From Iodobacter fluviatilis (lineage in GTDB: Bacteria > Pseudomonadota > Gammaproteobacteria > Burkholderiales > Chitinibacteraceae), in contig NZ_CP025781.1 of assembly GCF_004194535.1 (NCBI RefSeq), positions 1,612,001 through 1,676,000 on the forward strand: a stretch of 64,000 bases of DNA, in the 5' to 3' direction. A program made the translations under genes and the position numbers. The notes under the pieces were generated by a model. The model was not told the origin of the DNA. It saw nothing but the letters and a program-made list of their open reading frames with translations, and did not search any database. Positions 8,152 through 17,748 of this stretch are shown one piece after another (within the stretch, counting starts at the first letter, position 1; every line of letters starts with the position of its first letter).

Positions 8152-10187
8152 ATAACGAGCTAGATAGCGAATCCGGCATCTATGCGGCGCTTGAAGCGTC
8201 GATCATTACGATGGATTTGGAAGGCTATATCACCGGCTGGAACCGTGGTGCTGAGCTATTGTTTGGCTATCTAGCGGATGAAGTTTTAGGCAAACATATT
8301 CTACTTTTGTATGCAGATGCAGAAAACCAAGGGGAAGAAGATTGTTTTAACGAGGTCATCGCCAATGGTCATGCCGAAATGGATGTTAAACGGCGGCGGA
8401 AAGATGGTAGTGATTTCTGGGCACATCTTCACCTCACCTTGATACGTAATAAACAAGGCCTAGGCACAAGACTTATTGCTTATGTCCGTGATATCAGCAG
8501 CCAGCTTGCCAATGAAGAGCGCAGCCGGCTTTATACCCGAATCTTTGAATATGCCCGTGAAGCCATTGTCATTACCGATAGTAATCGCCTTATTCTGAGC
8601 GTAAACAACGCCTATTTAAAGATTACCGGCCGCAATATGCAAGAAGTGCAAGGCACCATGCCTAGCTTTTTAAATAGCACAGAGAAGTACACCTCTAAAG
8701 CCATTGAAAATACACTTAAATCATTGGGGCATTGGGAAGGCGAATTATGGGATCAGCGCGCCAATGGAGAAGCCTTTCCAGCATGGCTAACCATTAGCGC
8801 GGTACACACCAACTTGGGCTTCATTAGCCATTACTTTGCGGTGTTTTCTGACCACACAGAAAAACGCCAAACTGATGCTAAAATCCATCAGTTAGCTTAT
8901 TACGATACGCTCACTAGCCTCCCCAACCGTGCCATGCTATTTTCTTTACTCGCCCAATCTTTATCCGAGGCAAAGCGCAAACAAAAACATGGTTCATTAT
9001 TATGCTTTAACATTAACGGCTTCAAAAATATCAATGATTCATTTGGTCACGCCTCAGCAGATATTTTATTGGCAGAATTAGCAAAACGCATCCGCCTTGC
9101 CTTACGAGAAGAAGACGTTGTGTCCCGCTTCAGTGGCGATGAATTTTATATTGCCTTATTTGAAATAGAGCAAAGAGAAGATGCCATTTTAGTTGCCCGT
9201 AGAATTTTACAATCTACCGCAGCGCCATTTTATTTAAAGAATCAAGAAATTGTTTTGATTTGCCATATTGGCATTACTATTTATCCAGATGATGGCTATG
9301 ACTCAGAAACGCTGATCAACAATGCCACCGTAGCCATGCATCGTGCTAAAAAGAACAATCAAAATTATTTATTTTATTCTACGGAAATGAACCGCAGCTC
9401 CTTAGAAAAAATCAAACTCGAGGCCGAACTTCACCACGCACTAAACTTAAATCAATTTGAGCTTTATTTTCAACCACAGGTTGATTTTCCTAGCAAAAAA
9501 ATCATGGGAGCAGAGGCTTTAATTCGCTGGCAGCATCCACTAAAAGGAATGATTTCTCCCGCTAACTTTATCCCCTTTGCAGAAGAAACAGGCTTAATTG
9601 TTGCCATTGGCAGCTGGGTGCTTAATGAAGCAATTAGCCAAATTGCCGAATGGAAGAAAGCGGGTCTTTCACTAGATAGGCTCGCCGTTAATTTATCCGT
9701 CATGCAATTCAACCCCCAATTACCGGAAGAGATTGCGGCCCTTTTAACTCACCACAAAATACCTGCTGAATTAGTCGAGCTAGAGTTAACAGAAAGTTTA
9801 TTAATGGGCAATGGCCAATCTAACGTACTTAACCAATTGCATAGCAATGGCTTTAGCCTAGCACTAGACGACTTTGGAACCGGATATTCCAATTTAGCTT
9901 ATTTACAAAACTATCCAATCGATTATTTAAAGATAGACCAATCTTTTGTACAATCGTTACCAGATAATTTGCATTCTGCAGCGATTGTTCGTTCCATTAT
10001 TGATATCGCTAACAATTTAGGATTAAAGCTCATTGCCGAGGGCGTAGAAAACCAATCACAAGCCGAATATCTTTCCAACTTAGGCTGCAATTTAATCCAA
10101 GGTTATTACTACTACCGCCCCATGAGTGCGGCAGACTTTACGCAGCTGCTTATTACGCAACAAAGTGAAATAACTAAGTCTGCCTAA
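8148..10187 (+). CDS. PAS-PAS-GGDEF-EAL cyclic-di-GMP signalling protein
   Basis: 679-residue cytoplasmic sensor with no evident membrane segment. Two PAS domains (about 8-115 and 125-240) include GYITGWNRGAELLFGY and FEYAREAIVITD. A diguanylate cyclase domain follows (about 250-415) whose signature is SGDEF (around 328-332) in place of GGDEF. The C-terminal EAL domain is complete: EALIRW near 455, NLSVMQF, LELTESLLM, LDDFGTGYSN near 573, LKIDQSF, AEGVENQ and QGYYYYRP. The EAL half therefore looks active as a phosphodiesterase. The cyclase half is altered and may be weak or regulatory. It is coupled to the upstream HDOD gene by a 4-bp overlap. Confidence 0.92.
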   Translation: MNNELDSESGIYAALEASIITMDLEGYITGWNRGAELLFGYLADEVLGKHILLLYADAENQGEEDCFNEVIANGHAEMDVKRRRKDGSDFWAHLHLTLIRNKQGLGTRLIAYVRDISSQLANEERSRLYTRIFEYAREAIVITDSNRLILSVNNAYLKITGRNMQEVQGTMPSFLNSTEKYTSKAIENTLKSLGHWEGELWDQRANGEAFPAWLTISAVHTNLGFISHYFAVFSDHTEKRQTDAKIHQLAYYDTLTSLPNRAMLFSLLAQSLSEAKRKQKHGSLLCFNINGFKNINDSFGHASADILLAELAKRIRLALREEDVVSRFSGDEFYIALFEIEQREDAILVARRILQSTAAPFYLKNQEIVLICHIGITIYPDDGYDSETLINNATVAMHRAKKNNQNYLFYSTEMNRSSLEKIKLEAELHHALNLNQFELYFQPQVDFPSKKIMGAEALIRWQHPLKGMISPANFIPFAEETGLIVAIGSWVLNEAISQIAEWKKAGLSLDRLAVNLSVMQFNPQLPEEIAALLTHHKIPAELVELELTESLLMGNGQSNVLNQLHSNGFSLALDDFGTGYSNLAYLQNYPIDYLKIDQSFVQSLPDNLHSAAIVRSIIDIANNLGLKLIAEGVENQSQAEYLSNLGCNLIQGYYYYRPMSAADFTQLLITQQSEITKSA

Positions 10188-10234
10188 GCCTATCACCAGC
10201 TCTAATTTCTATTACACAGTAGCAAAAATAACTA

Positions 10235-10365
10235 AATCTTGAACCACAGAGAACACAGCGCGCTTAGCTCAATGAAAGAGGATATGAATCATCATGCTAT
10301 TGGGCTTTCACTACTTACGAGGCATTTAGCAAGCCCACTCTCTGTGAAGCTCTGCGGTACAATAT
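10235..10365. repeat. CACAGAG-type inverted repeat element
   Basis: The left arm CTTGAACCACAGAGAACACAG starts near 10238 and the right arm CTCTCTGTGAAGCTCTGCGG near 10338. They flank a short unrelated middle in the convergent gap between the PAS-GGDEF-EAL gene and rsmD. It may serve as a 3'-end hairpin for one or both transcripts. Confidence 0.65.
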
Positions 10366-10410
10366 TTTACAAGCAACCTAAACTAGATAATAGGCACGGC
10401 TTACAATCGC

Positions 10411-10965
10411 TTACACAATTAAGCTCTGCTTCAACAAAGCGTATTTTACCTGCCCAGCCTTGCCATCCTTTACGATTTCCCAGCCTTCCCGATCTGGCCA
10501 ATTAGCTGTTTCTGCATAGATAACGGCCCCTGAATTAAGCACACGGGGCAGTTTTGGTAATACTTGCGCTAAAAAATCTGATGCAAAGGGAGGGTCTAAA
10601 AACACCACGTCAAACCGTTCCGCCGTGCTATCTAAAAAGCGTAGCGCATCGCCCCAAATCACCTCAATATTGCTAGCCCCAAGCAAGTTTTGATTCTCTT
10701 TTAGGCTAGCGGCCACGTTTTTGGCCCGCTCTACCATCACGACACGCTTGGCATTCCTTGATGCAGCCTCAAAACCGAGCGCGCCGCTGCCAGAGAATAA
10801 ATCTAAGCACGTCAGATTGGTACACTCTTGGCCTAGCCAATTAAAAAGAGTTTCACGCACCCGATCTGGCGTAGGCCGTAGGCCTTCTGAGTCAGGAAAC
10901 TTCAATAAACGGCGTTTATAGTCACCGCCAATAATACGAACCTGGTTTTTGAACTGTGCGGCCAT
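10411..10965 (-). CDS. rsmD: 16S rRNA (guanine966-N2)-methyltransferase RsmD
   Basis: Methylates G966 of 16S rRNA in the assembled 30S subunit using S-adenosylmethionine. 184 residues, normal length. Motifs: RIIGGDYKRR near the start, LRPTPDRVRETLFNWLG, the SAM-binding loop LDLFSGSGALGFEAASR, and the catalytic DPPF motif in VVFLDPPFASDF. It is divergent from ftsY, the arrangement usual in Proteobacteria. Confidence 0.96.
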   Translation of the reverse strand: MAAQFKNQVRIIGGDYKRRLLKFPDSEGLRPTPDRVRETLFNWLGQECTNLTCLDLFSGSGALGFEAASRNAKRVVMVERAKNVAASLKENQNLLGASNIEVIWGDALRFLDSTAERFDVVFLDPPFASDFLAQVLPKLPRVLNSGAVIYAETANWPDREGWEIVKDGKAGQVKYALLKQSLIV

Positions 10966-11106
10966 GTTAAAATCCTAGCAATCTGTAATTAAATAGCCCA
11001 GCAGCCTGTTAATAAGATAAGCCACTTAGTGGTTTTTCGTAGAAAACAGACTTTTTTCGACAGGCTGCCCGCATTTTCCGCCATCTTTCGGAATCCCCGC
11101 AAACTC

Positions 11107-12339
<1,233 letters not shown>

Positions 12340-12376
12340 GTATGGATAGGGCACACAAACAACTGACCATCTACTC

Positions 12377-12904
12377 ATGAGCCCACATATTTCCTTTCGC
12401 ACGGCTAGCCTTGCTGATGTGCGGAACTTGGCCGCGCTGGCGATTCAGGTATGGCTACATACCTACGCCAAGGATGGGATTCGCCATGATATTTCGGCGT
12501 ATGTGCTGGGTGAATTTACTCCTAAAAAATTCGCTGCACTCATCAACAATCCACAGTATCGCCTACTGATTGCGGAGAATAAGGGGCATCTTATCGCCTA
12601 CGCCATGCTTGATTTGGCCGCTAGCAATGCAGATTTGCCCAGCGCTGAACTGAAAACTTTTTATGTCCAAGAAGCCTTTACCGGCCAAGGTATAGGCAAG
12701 CAGCTCTTGGCGTATGTAGAGCGCAATCTCAATCAGCAGGCCTATTGGCTCAGCGTAAATAGCAACAATACCCGCGCCATTGCCTTTTATGCACACCAAG
12801 CTTTTGTTCAGCATGGTGTAACATATTTCGAGTTTGGCGGTAATCAATACGAAAACAAGGTGCTGGTGAAGCATCCAAAAGCAATAGACATCAAACATAT
12901 GTAA
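12377..12904 (+). CDS. GNAT-family N-acetyltransferase
   Basis: 175-residue acetyltransferase of the GNAT fold. The acetyl-CoA-binding motif A appears as FTGQGIGKQLLAYVER. It is preceded by the strand LKTFYVQEAF and followed by LSVNSNNTRAIAFYAHQAF and VQHGVTYFEFGG, the usual C-terminal part. The acceptor substrate cannot be predicted. The gene lies between ftsY and ftsE, an unusual insertion in that neighbourhood. Its stop lies in a short hairpin that may separate the transcripts. Confidence 0.85.
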   Translation: MSPHISFRTASLADVRNLAALAIQVWLHTYAKDGIRHDISAYVLGEFTPKKFAALINNPQYRLLIAENKGHLIAYAMLDLAASNADLPSAELKTFYVQEAFTGQGIGKQLLAYVERNLNQQAYWLSVNSNNTRAIAFYAHQAFVQHGVTYFEFGGNQYENKVLVKHPKAIDIKHM

Positions 12905-12923
12905 AGGCATGCCGTGCCTTTAC
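12901..12923. terminator. Hairpin at the end of the GNAT gene
   Basis: A perfect 9-bp stem, GTAAAGGCA-TGCCG-TGCCTTTAC, spans the stop codon of the GNAT gene and ends 18 bp before ftsE. There is no T run, so it may be an attenuating hairpin or a member of the GCCGTGCC palindrome family. Confidence 0.4.
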
Positions 12924-12941
12924 AGAGAAATAGGGCCTCTT

Positions 12942-13595
12942 ATGATCCAGTTCCAGCAAGTCAGTAAGCGCTATCCTGGCGGCTTTGATGCCGTAAAGAA
13001 CTTAAGCTTTGAGATACCAAGCGGCGAACTGGTGTTTTTAGCGGGCCATTCCGGTGCAGGTAAATCGACGCTATTAAAGCTGATTGCAGGGATAGAAAAA
13101 CCGAGTGGCGGCATTGTTAACGTCAATGGGCAAAATATGGCGAAGATGAACCGCAGCTCGCTACCCTATATCCGCCGCCATTTAGGGCTCATTTTTCAAG
13201 ACCATAAAATACTATTTGATCGCACAGTATTAGATAACGTCAGCTTGCCGCTCGACATTATTGGCTTTAATCATAAAGAAGGCCGCCGCCGCGTTTTGGC
13301 AGCACTCGATAAGGTTGGTCTCACCGGCAAAGAAAAGCTCAACCCCGTTTCGCTATCGGGCGGCGAGCAGCAGCGATTATGCATCGCTCGGGCCGTGGTG
13401 CATCGCCCTGCCATTTTACTGGCAGATGAGCCAACCGCTAATTTGGATAGAGATTACGCTCACGATATTTTGGAGCTATTTAAATCTTTTCACCAAGTGG
13501 GCGTCACCATTGTGATCTCCGCACACGATGAAACCCTGATGGCAGATTATGGCCGCCGGATTTTACGTTTAAAAAACGGTCAATTTTCTACCTGA
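12942..13595 (+). CDS. ftsE: Cell division ATP-binding protein FtsE
   Basis: ATPase of the FtsEX complex, which activates septal peptidoglycan hydrolases and assists divisome assembly. The start was set at ATG 12942 (MIQFQQVSKRYPGG), giving 217 residues, the usual length; an upstream ATG at 12909 would add eleven residues from the hairpin. Motifs: Walker A GHSGAGKST, Q-loop LIFQDHKIL, signature LSGGEQQRLCIARA, Walker B ILLADEPTANLD and switch VISAHDE. ftsX follows after 6 bp. Confidence 0.96.
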   Translation: MIQFQQVSKRYPGGFDAVKNLSFEIPSGELVFLAGHSGAGKSTLLKLIAGIEKPSGGIVNVNGQNMAKMNRSSLPYIRRHLGLIFQDHKILFDRTVLDNVSLPLDIIGFNHKEGRRRVLAALDKVGLTGKEKLNPVSLSGGEQQRLCIARAVVHRPAILLADEPTANLDRDYAHDILELFKSFHQVGVTIVISAHDETLMADYGRRILRLKNGQFST

Positions 13596-13601
13596 GGCGA
13601 T

Positions 13602-14504
13602 ATGAAACACTGGTTAAGACTTCATGGCCAATCACTGGCCCGCACTTTAGGCGCATTAGTTCGCCATCCTTTTTCAAGCGCGCTTAATCTACTGGTGATT
13701 GGCATTACTGCCGCGCTGCCTTTAGCGCTCTGGCTGGTTATTAGTAGTGTTTCTAGCGTAGCGAGCCAAATTCATATTGAGCCGCAAATTTCGATCTTTA
13801 TGCGCGATTCCGCCACCAAAGAAGACCTGAGCATGCTCGCTGAGCAGTTAAAAAAAGACCCGCGTATCGCCAGTAGCCGGTTTATTGCCAAGGACGAAGC
13901 ACTTAAAGAAATGCAGGCGTCCTCTGGAGCCGCCAATTTATTAGCAGGCTTAAGCGAAAACCCACTACCTGATGCTTTTATCTTAAGTAGCAAAGATGGC
14001 CAAGCCACTAAGCTAGAAGCCTTGCAAAAAGACTTGCTAACTCGGCCTGGCGTAGACGAAATTCAGCTTGATTCGGCGTGGGCGCATCGTTTAGAAAGAC
14101 TACTCGCCTTAGGCCAAACGTTATTCGAAGTGATTGTAGTATTGCTTGCCACGGCCCTAGCGCTGATTACCGGCAACGCCATTCGCATGCAGATTTTGAC
14201 TCGCAAGGAAGAAATTGAGGTGGCGCGGCTCATTGGCGCAACGGATGCCTTTATCCGTCGACCATTTATCTACTTTGCCATGGTGCAAGGTTTGCTCGGT
14301 GGCCTATTTGCTTGTGCAATTGTGGCAGGTATTTTGTCGCACCTAAACCCAGCTGTGTTTGAATTAGCCAACGCGTACGGGCAAAAATTTAGCTTATTGT
14401 CACCAGACTTTAGTACGGTCGTCATAGTATGTGGCCTATGCACCCTGCTTACCTTTATCGGTGCATGGCTTGCGGTATGGCGACATTTGAGGCAATTTAC
14501 CTAA
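13602..14504 (+). CDS. ftsX: Cell division membrane protein FtsX
   Basis: 300-residue inner-membrane partner of FtsE. It has a short cytoplasmic N-terminus, a first membrane span (about 28-50), a periplasmic domain of about 110 residues that in known FtsX contacts a hydrolase activator, and three further spans near the C-terminus. The loop NAIRMQILTRKEEIEVARLIGA is the typical FtsX signature. It is in an operon with ftsE and is followed by the separately promoted rpoH. Confidence 0.95.
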   Translation: MKHWLRLHGQSLARTLGALVRHPFSSALNLLVIGITAALPLALWLVISSVSSVASQIHIEPQISIFMRDSATKEDLSMLAEQLKKDPRIASSRFIAKDEALKEMQASSGAANLLAGLSENPLPDAFILSSKDGQATKLEALQKDLLTRPGVDEIQLDSAWAHRLERLLALGQTLFEVIVVLLATALALITGNAIRMQILTRKEEIEVARLIGATDAFIRRPFIYFAMVQGLLGGLFACAIVAGILSHLNPAVFELANAYGQKFSLLSPDFSTVVIVCGLCTLLTFIGAWLAVWRHLRQFT

Positions 14505-14628
14505 AAAATTCAAGGAACTGCACTGGGCCATTCATTTACGCTATGGACCAGATAGGAAAAATTGCCGTGCTTCACCGCCCTATACTGTGATTGAATCAAG
14601 TCACTGAATAAATGAACTTCGTCATATT

Positions 14629-14658
14629 TTGGCACTCTCATGATACGAGTGCTAGAAT
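14629..14658 (+). promoter_or_regulatory. rpoH promoter overlapped by a CIRCE-type (HrcA) operator
   Basis: TTGGCACTC, a 9-base spacer, then GAGTGCTAG (14629-14655) matches the CIRCE consensus TTAGCACTC-N9-GAGTGCTAA at 16 of 18 arm positions with the exact spacer length. The same bases form a sigma-70 type promoter: -35 TTGGCA (14629-14634), 18-bp spacer, -10 TAGAAT (14653-14658). The rpoH start is at 14691. HrcA repression of this promoter is inferred from the site; hrcA is not in the window. Confidence 0.8.
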
Positions 14659-14690
14659 CAACGAGAGTTTTTGCAAGGAGAGACTTAAAC

Positions 14691-15542
14691 ATGGCAGTTG
14701 CACTTACACTTCCCGTACTGTCTAGTGGTGACAGCATCGAGAGCTATATCCAGCGTGTAAATACGGTGCCTATGCTCTCACAGGAAGAGGAAATTAACCT
14801 TGCTGAGCGCTTTCGCCAAGAGAATGATCTAGAGGCCGCCAAGCAGTTGGTCATGTCCCACCTGCGGGTCGTGGTATCGATTGCACGCGGCTATTCTGGC
14901 TACGGCCTGCCACAGGCAGACCTTATCCAAGAAGGCAATATTGGCTTGATGAAGGCGGTAAAACGCTTTGAACCAGGCCGTGGCGTACGCTTGTTTTCCT
15001 TTGCCGTACACTGGATTAAAGCTGAAATCCACGAATACGTGCTGCGTAACTGGCGCTTAGTACGCGTTGCCACCACCAAAGCTCAACGTAAATTATTCTT
15101 TAATCTGCGCTCCATGAAGCCAGGCTTTGCCGCACTCACTACCTCAGAAGCGCAAAAAATCGCCGATGATTTAGGCGTAAAACGTGAAGAAGTGCTAGAA
15201 ATGGAAACGCGGATGAGCGGCCAAGATATTTCGCTGATCTCGGACGACAACGAGGACGAAGGCTACGCGCCTATTGATTGGCTTGCCGATCACGACAGCG
15301 CACCGGACGCCACCCTTGCCCGTCGTGCTACCGATAAGCTGCATACCGAAGGACTGCAAATGGCACTGGCCAGCTTAGACGAGCGCAGCCGCCGGATTGT
15401 AGAAACACGCTGGTTAGCCGACGAAGGCTCGTCTTTAACGCTGCATGATTTAGCTGCAGAGTTTAATGTATCGGCCGAGCGCATCCGCCAAATTGAGGCC
15501 AAAGCCCTCAGTAAAATGAAGCAGGCTTTATTGCCAGCATAA
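14691..15542 (+). CDS. rpoH: RNA polymerase sigma factor RpoH (sigma-32)
   Basis: Heat-shock sigma factor. The start was set at ATG 14691, with AAGGAG about ten bases upstream; this leaves the promoter outside the gene and gives 283 residues. It shows region 2 (SHLRVVVSIARGYSGYGLPQ, then DLIQEGNIGLMKAVKRF), the RpoH-specific box QRKLFFNLR (around residues 131-139), and region 4 ending LAAEFNVSAERIRQIEAKAL. It follows ftsX and is closed by a strong terminator. Besides thermal control, the CIRCE operator would link its transcription to HrcA. Confidence 0.97.
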   Translation: MAVALTLPVLSSGDSIESYIQRVNTVPMLSQEEEINLAERFRQENDLEAAKQLVMSHLRVVVSIARGYSGYGLPQADLIQEGNIGLMKAVKRFEPGRGVRLFSFAVHWIKAEIHEYVLRNWRLVRVATTKAQRKLFFNLRSMKPGFAALTTSEAQKIADDLGVKREEVLEMETRMSGQDISLISDDNEDEGYAPIDWLADHDSAPDATLARRATDKLHTEGLQMALASLDERSRRIVETRWLADEGSSLTLHDLAAEFNVSAERIRQIEAKALSKMKQALLPA

Positions 15543-15572
15543 AAAAACGGAGCCAGCGGCTCCGTTTTTTTA
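15543..15572. terminator. Intrinsic terminator after rpoH
   Basis: AAAAAACGGAGCC-AGC-GGCTCCGTTTTTTT immediately follows the rpoH stop. A perfect 7-bp GC-rich stem with a T run on the plus side and an A run on the other makes it potentially bidirectional. Confidence 0.93.
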
Positions 15573-15590
15573 TATCTGAACATCTTACAA

Positions 15591-15738
15591 CAGTTCTGTA
15601 GACACAGAGAGCGGTGAGAACACAGAGCACACAAAAAACCTTTTAAGGGTGAGGGTGATCATTTACCCATTTTGCATTCTCATGGTTTTCTCAGTGTGCT
15701 GCTTTACCCATCTGTGTTTTCTGTGTCTACAGACCTTT
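15591..15738. repeat. CACAGAG-type inverted repeat element (CTGTAGACACAGAG subfamily)
   Basis: The left arm TTCTGTAGACACAGAGAGC, with a second CACAGAG at 15621, faces the right arm CTGTGTTTTCTGTGTCTACAGA near 15714-15735. This subfamily differs from the GAACCACAGAG one in its outer end. It fills the convergent rpoH-msrP gap. Confidence 0.75.
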
Positions 15739-15753
15739 TTGACTTTCACCCCC

Positions 15754-16677
15754 TCAAAACAACTTCTTCAAATCCATTCCCTTATACATTCCCGCCACTT
15801 GGTCCCCATAGCCATTAAACATTAAGGTTTTGCGCTTAAAAAACTCGCCAATACGCCGCTCGGTGGCTTGGCTCCAGCGGGGGTGGTCTACTTCAGGGTT
15901 TACATTGGAATAAAAGCCATATTCATTTGGCCCCGCCTTATTCCATGAAGTTTGTGGCTGTTTTTCAGTAAGGCGGATTTTTACAATGGATTTGGCACTT
16001 TTAAAACCATATTTCCACGGCACTACCACTCGGATGGGTGCGCCATTTTGATTAGGCAGTACTTTGCCATATAAGCCCACCGCCATAATGGTTAATGGAT
16101 GCATCGCTTCATCGATACGCAGGCCTTCGGTATAAGGCCAATCTAGCACCGCTCGTTGCACGCCAGGCATCTGCTCTTTATCTGCTAATGAAATAAACTC
16201 AACATATTTAGCTTTAGAGGTGGGATTAACCCGCTTTAGCAGCTCTGAAAGAGGGAAACCCACCCATGGAATCACCATCGACCAGCCTTCTACACAGCGC
16301 AAGCGATAAATTCGCTCCTCAAGCGGCGCTATTTTTAAAAGCTCATCCATAGAAAATGTGTGAGGCTTATCACATTCACCTTCAATCACAATATTCCAAG
16401 GCCGCGTTTTTAGCTTGCCCGCAGTTTGGGCGGGATCATCCTTGTCCGTGCCAAATTCATAGAAATTATTGTATTGGGTGATTTGCTCAAAGCTGTTTTT
16501 ATCGTCTTTAACCGAGAGAGGGCTCTTACGATAAACCAGCTCGCCCGCCGCTTGCGCAGGCAACGCCACCGCCAAGCCCAAAGCCGCAGCACCGGTCATC
16601 AGTTGCCGACGGTTTAACCAAAGCGCTTCTGGGGTGATTTCAGAACTTAAAATTTGATCAGTAGGGCGAATGAGCAT
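15754..16677 (-). CDS. msrP: Periplasmic protein-methionine-sulfoxide reductase catalytic subunit MsrP
   Basis: Molybdopterin enzyme (YedY family) that repairs oxidised methionines in periplasmic proteins. 307 residues. An N-terminal Tat signal with twin arginine ([15 protein letters not shown], about residues 21-35) and a cleavage region near PAQA is followed by the sulfite-oxidase fold. The Mo-ligand Cys lies in [14 protein letters not shown]. Other landmarks are [13 protein letters not shown] and [13 protein letters not shown]. The heme-containing membrane partner MsrQ, normally adjacent, is not beside it here. Confidence 0.95.
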   Translation of the reverse strand: MLIRPTDQILSSEITPEALWLNRRQLMTGAAALGLAVALPAQAAGELVYRKSPLSVKDDKNSFEQITQYNNFYEFGTDKDDPAQTAGKLKTRPWNIVIEGECDKPHTFSMDELLKIAPLEERIYRLRCVEGWSMVIPWVGFPLSELLKRVNPTSKAKYVEFISLADKEQMPGVQRAVLDWPYTEGLRIDEAMHPLTIMAVGLYGKVLPNQNGAPIRVVVPWKYGFKSAKSIVKIRLTEKQPQTSWNKAGPNEYGFYSNVNPEVDHPRWSQATERRIGEFFKRKTLMFNGYGDQVAGMYKGMDLKKLF

Positions 16678-16812
16678 GGTGTTCTCCTAAAATTTTTTAG
16701 TCGGGTAGAAGCACCATGGCTGACAGTAGTGCCAATAAATATTATTCAGTACTCAATTACCCCTGCAGGCAAGCGCAGTCCACTTAACCATCCTACTTTA
16801 GGCTTGAGTATT

Positions 16813-16977
16813 TTAATATACTTGAAAAAACAAGGCTGTAGCGGCCCCAAGCAGCAAAACAACGGCTGCAATTCGCATGCTGCGGTCTATTTCTGAGCGC
16901 ATTGCTGGGCTAATCCGCTTCCAAAGCGCATAAACCAGCAAGCCTAGCAAACAGATACTTAATATCTTTTCTTTCAT
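16813..16977 (-). CDS. Small two-span membrane protein, unknown function
   Basis: A 54-residue open frame read from ATG 16977 to TAA. It has two hydrophobic stretches (about 4-19 and 36-52) separated by a charged loop, KRISPAMRSEIDRSMR. The composition looks like a genuine small inner-membrane protein and the rest of this gap has no better frame. A weak purine-rich stretch precedes the start. It lies between msrP and the mraZ promoter on the strand opposite the dcw cluster. The family was not recognised. Confidence 0.5.
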   Translation of the reverse strand: MKEKILSICLLGLLVYALWKRISPAMRSEIDRSMRIAAVVLLLGAATALFFQVY

Positions 16978-17140
16978 TTATTGTAATAATTTGTCTTGTG
17001 TGGAAAATACGCACTCTTGCATACAAATGTTAAAGCTTTACATTAAGTATTTAGCTTTAATGCTTGCTTATAAAAGATAAAACAAGTGAAAAATGCACAC
17101 TGGGTATTTTAGAGCTAAGTGATTGTATCAAAAGAACAAT

Positions 17141-17173
17141 TAAAAAACGGGCGCTTGTGCGCTCTTTTTTTTT
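17141..17173 (+). terminator. Intrinsic terminator-like hairpin upstream of the mraZ promoter
   Basis: AAAAAACGGGCGC-TTGT-GCGCTC followed by nine T residues forms a short stem with one G-T pair and a clear U tract. It would insulate the dcw promoter from transcription coming from the left. Confidence 0.75.
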
Positions 17174-17180
17174 ACTCTAT

Positions 17181-17216
17181 AGTGGGAAGTAGTGGGTAAA
17201 AGTGGGTAAAAGTGTT
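17181..17216 (+). promoter_or_regulatory. MraZ-binding direct repeats
   Basis: AGTGGG occurs at 17181, 17191 and 17201, with a degenerate AGTGTT at 17211, exactly ten bases apart. This matches the known MraZ operator layout of TGGG-type repeats once per helical turn upstream of mraZ. It predicts autoregulation of the dcw promoter by MraZ. Confidence 0.85.
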
Positions 17217-17247
17217 GTTTTAACCCTTACAGAACGGATAAATATAC

Positions 17248-17685
17248 ATGTTTGGCGGCGTAGCCTCAGTAAATCTCGATAGCAAAGGACGATTGGCAAT
17301 CCCTGCCAGGCATCGTGACGTGCTCGGGACACACTGTGCAAATCGTTTGGTAATTACTGCCGAACCATCGGGCTGCTTGCTGCTTTACCCAGAACCTGAT
17401 TGGTTACCGGTACGCGACCAACTTAATCGTCTTTCTGGCGCTCAGATGCCTATTCGTCGTTTTATCGTTGGCCATGCCGAAGAGATCGAACCGGATAACG
17501 CTGGGCGCATTTTAATTCCGCCTCGTTTACGCCAATTGGCGGGCCTAGATAAGGAAGTGGCCCTCGTGGGCATGGGTAATAAATTTGAGCTGTGGGATGA
17601 AGCCCGTTGGGCTGCCCAAATTCAGGCCGTTATGGATATCAATCCCGACGATCTGGCAAACCAAATGCAAGGCATTGTGCTTTGA
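17248..17685 (+). CDS. mraZ: Transcriptional regulator MraZ
   Basis: First gene of the dcw cluster; an AbrB/SpoVT-like DNA-binding protein that forms rings and represses its own operon. 145 residues, normal size. Two SpoVT-AbrB-type halves are visible: NLDSKGRLAIPARHRD (about 10-25) and EPDNAGRILIPPRLRQLAG (about 82-100), each with the family DxxGRxxxP core. It ends MQGIVL. Its last seven codons including the stop are repeated imperfectly just before rsmH. Confidence 0.96.
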   Translation: MFGGVASVNLDSKGRLAIPARHRDVLGTHCANRLVITAEPSGCLLLYPEPDWLPVRDQLNRLSGAQMPIRRFIVGHAEEIEPDNAGRILIPPRLRQLAGLDKEVALVGMGNKFELWDEARWAAQIQAVMDINPDDLANQMQGIVL

Positions 17686-17748
17686 CACAGATATATATCA
17701 GAGCCCTTAAGGCTCTCAACAACGCTATGCAGGACTTTGTGCTTTGAC
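17665..17748 (+). repeat. Duplicated mraZ 3' end flanking a 40-bp insert
   Basis: The 22-bp end of mraZ (17665-17686, codons M-Q-G-I-V-L-stop) is repeated at 17727-17748 as M-Q-D-F-V-L-stop with 19 of 22 bases identical. The intervening 40 bp holds a hairpin AGAGCC-CTTAA-GGCTCT. The TGA of the second copy overlaps the TTG start of rsmH. Confidence 0.85.

Noticed and set aside
11029-11106. N-terminal extension of FtsY from GTG
   Set aside because: FtsY proteins normally begin MFxFF(R/K)KK, which is the ATG at 11107.
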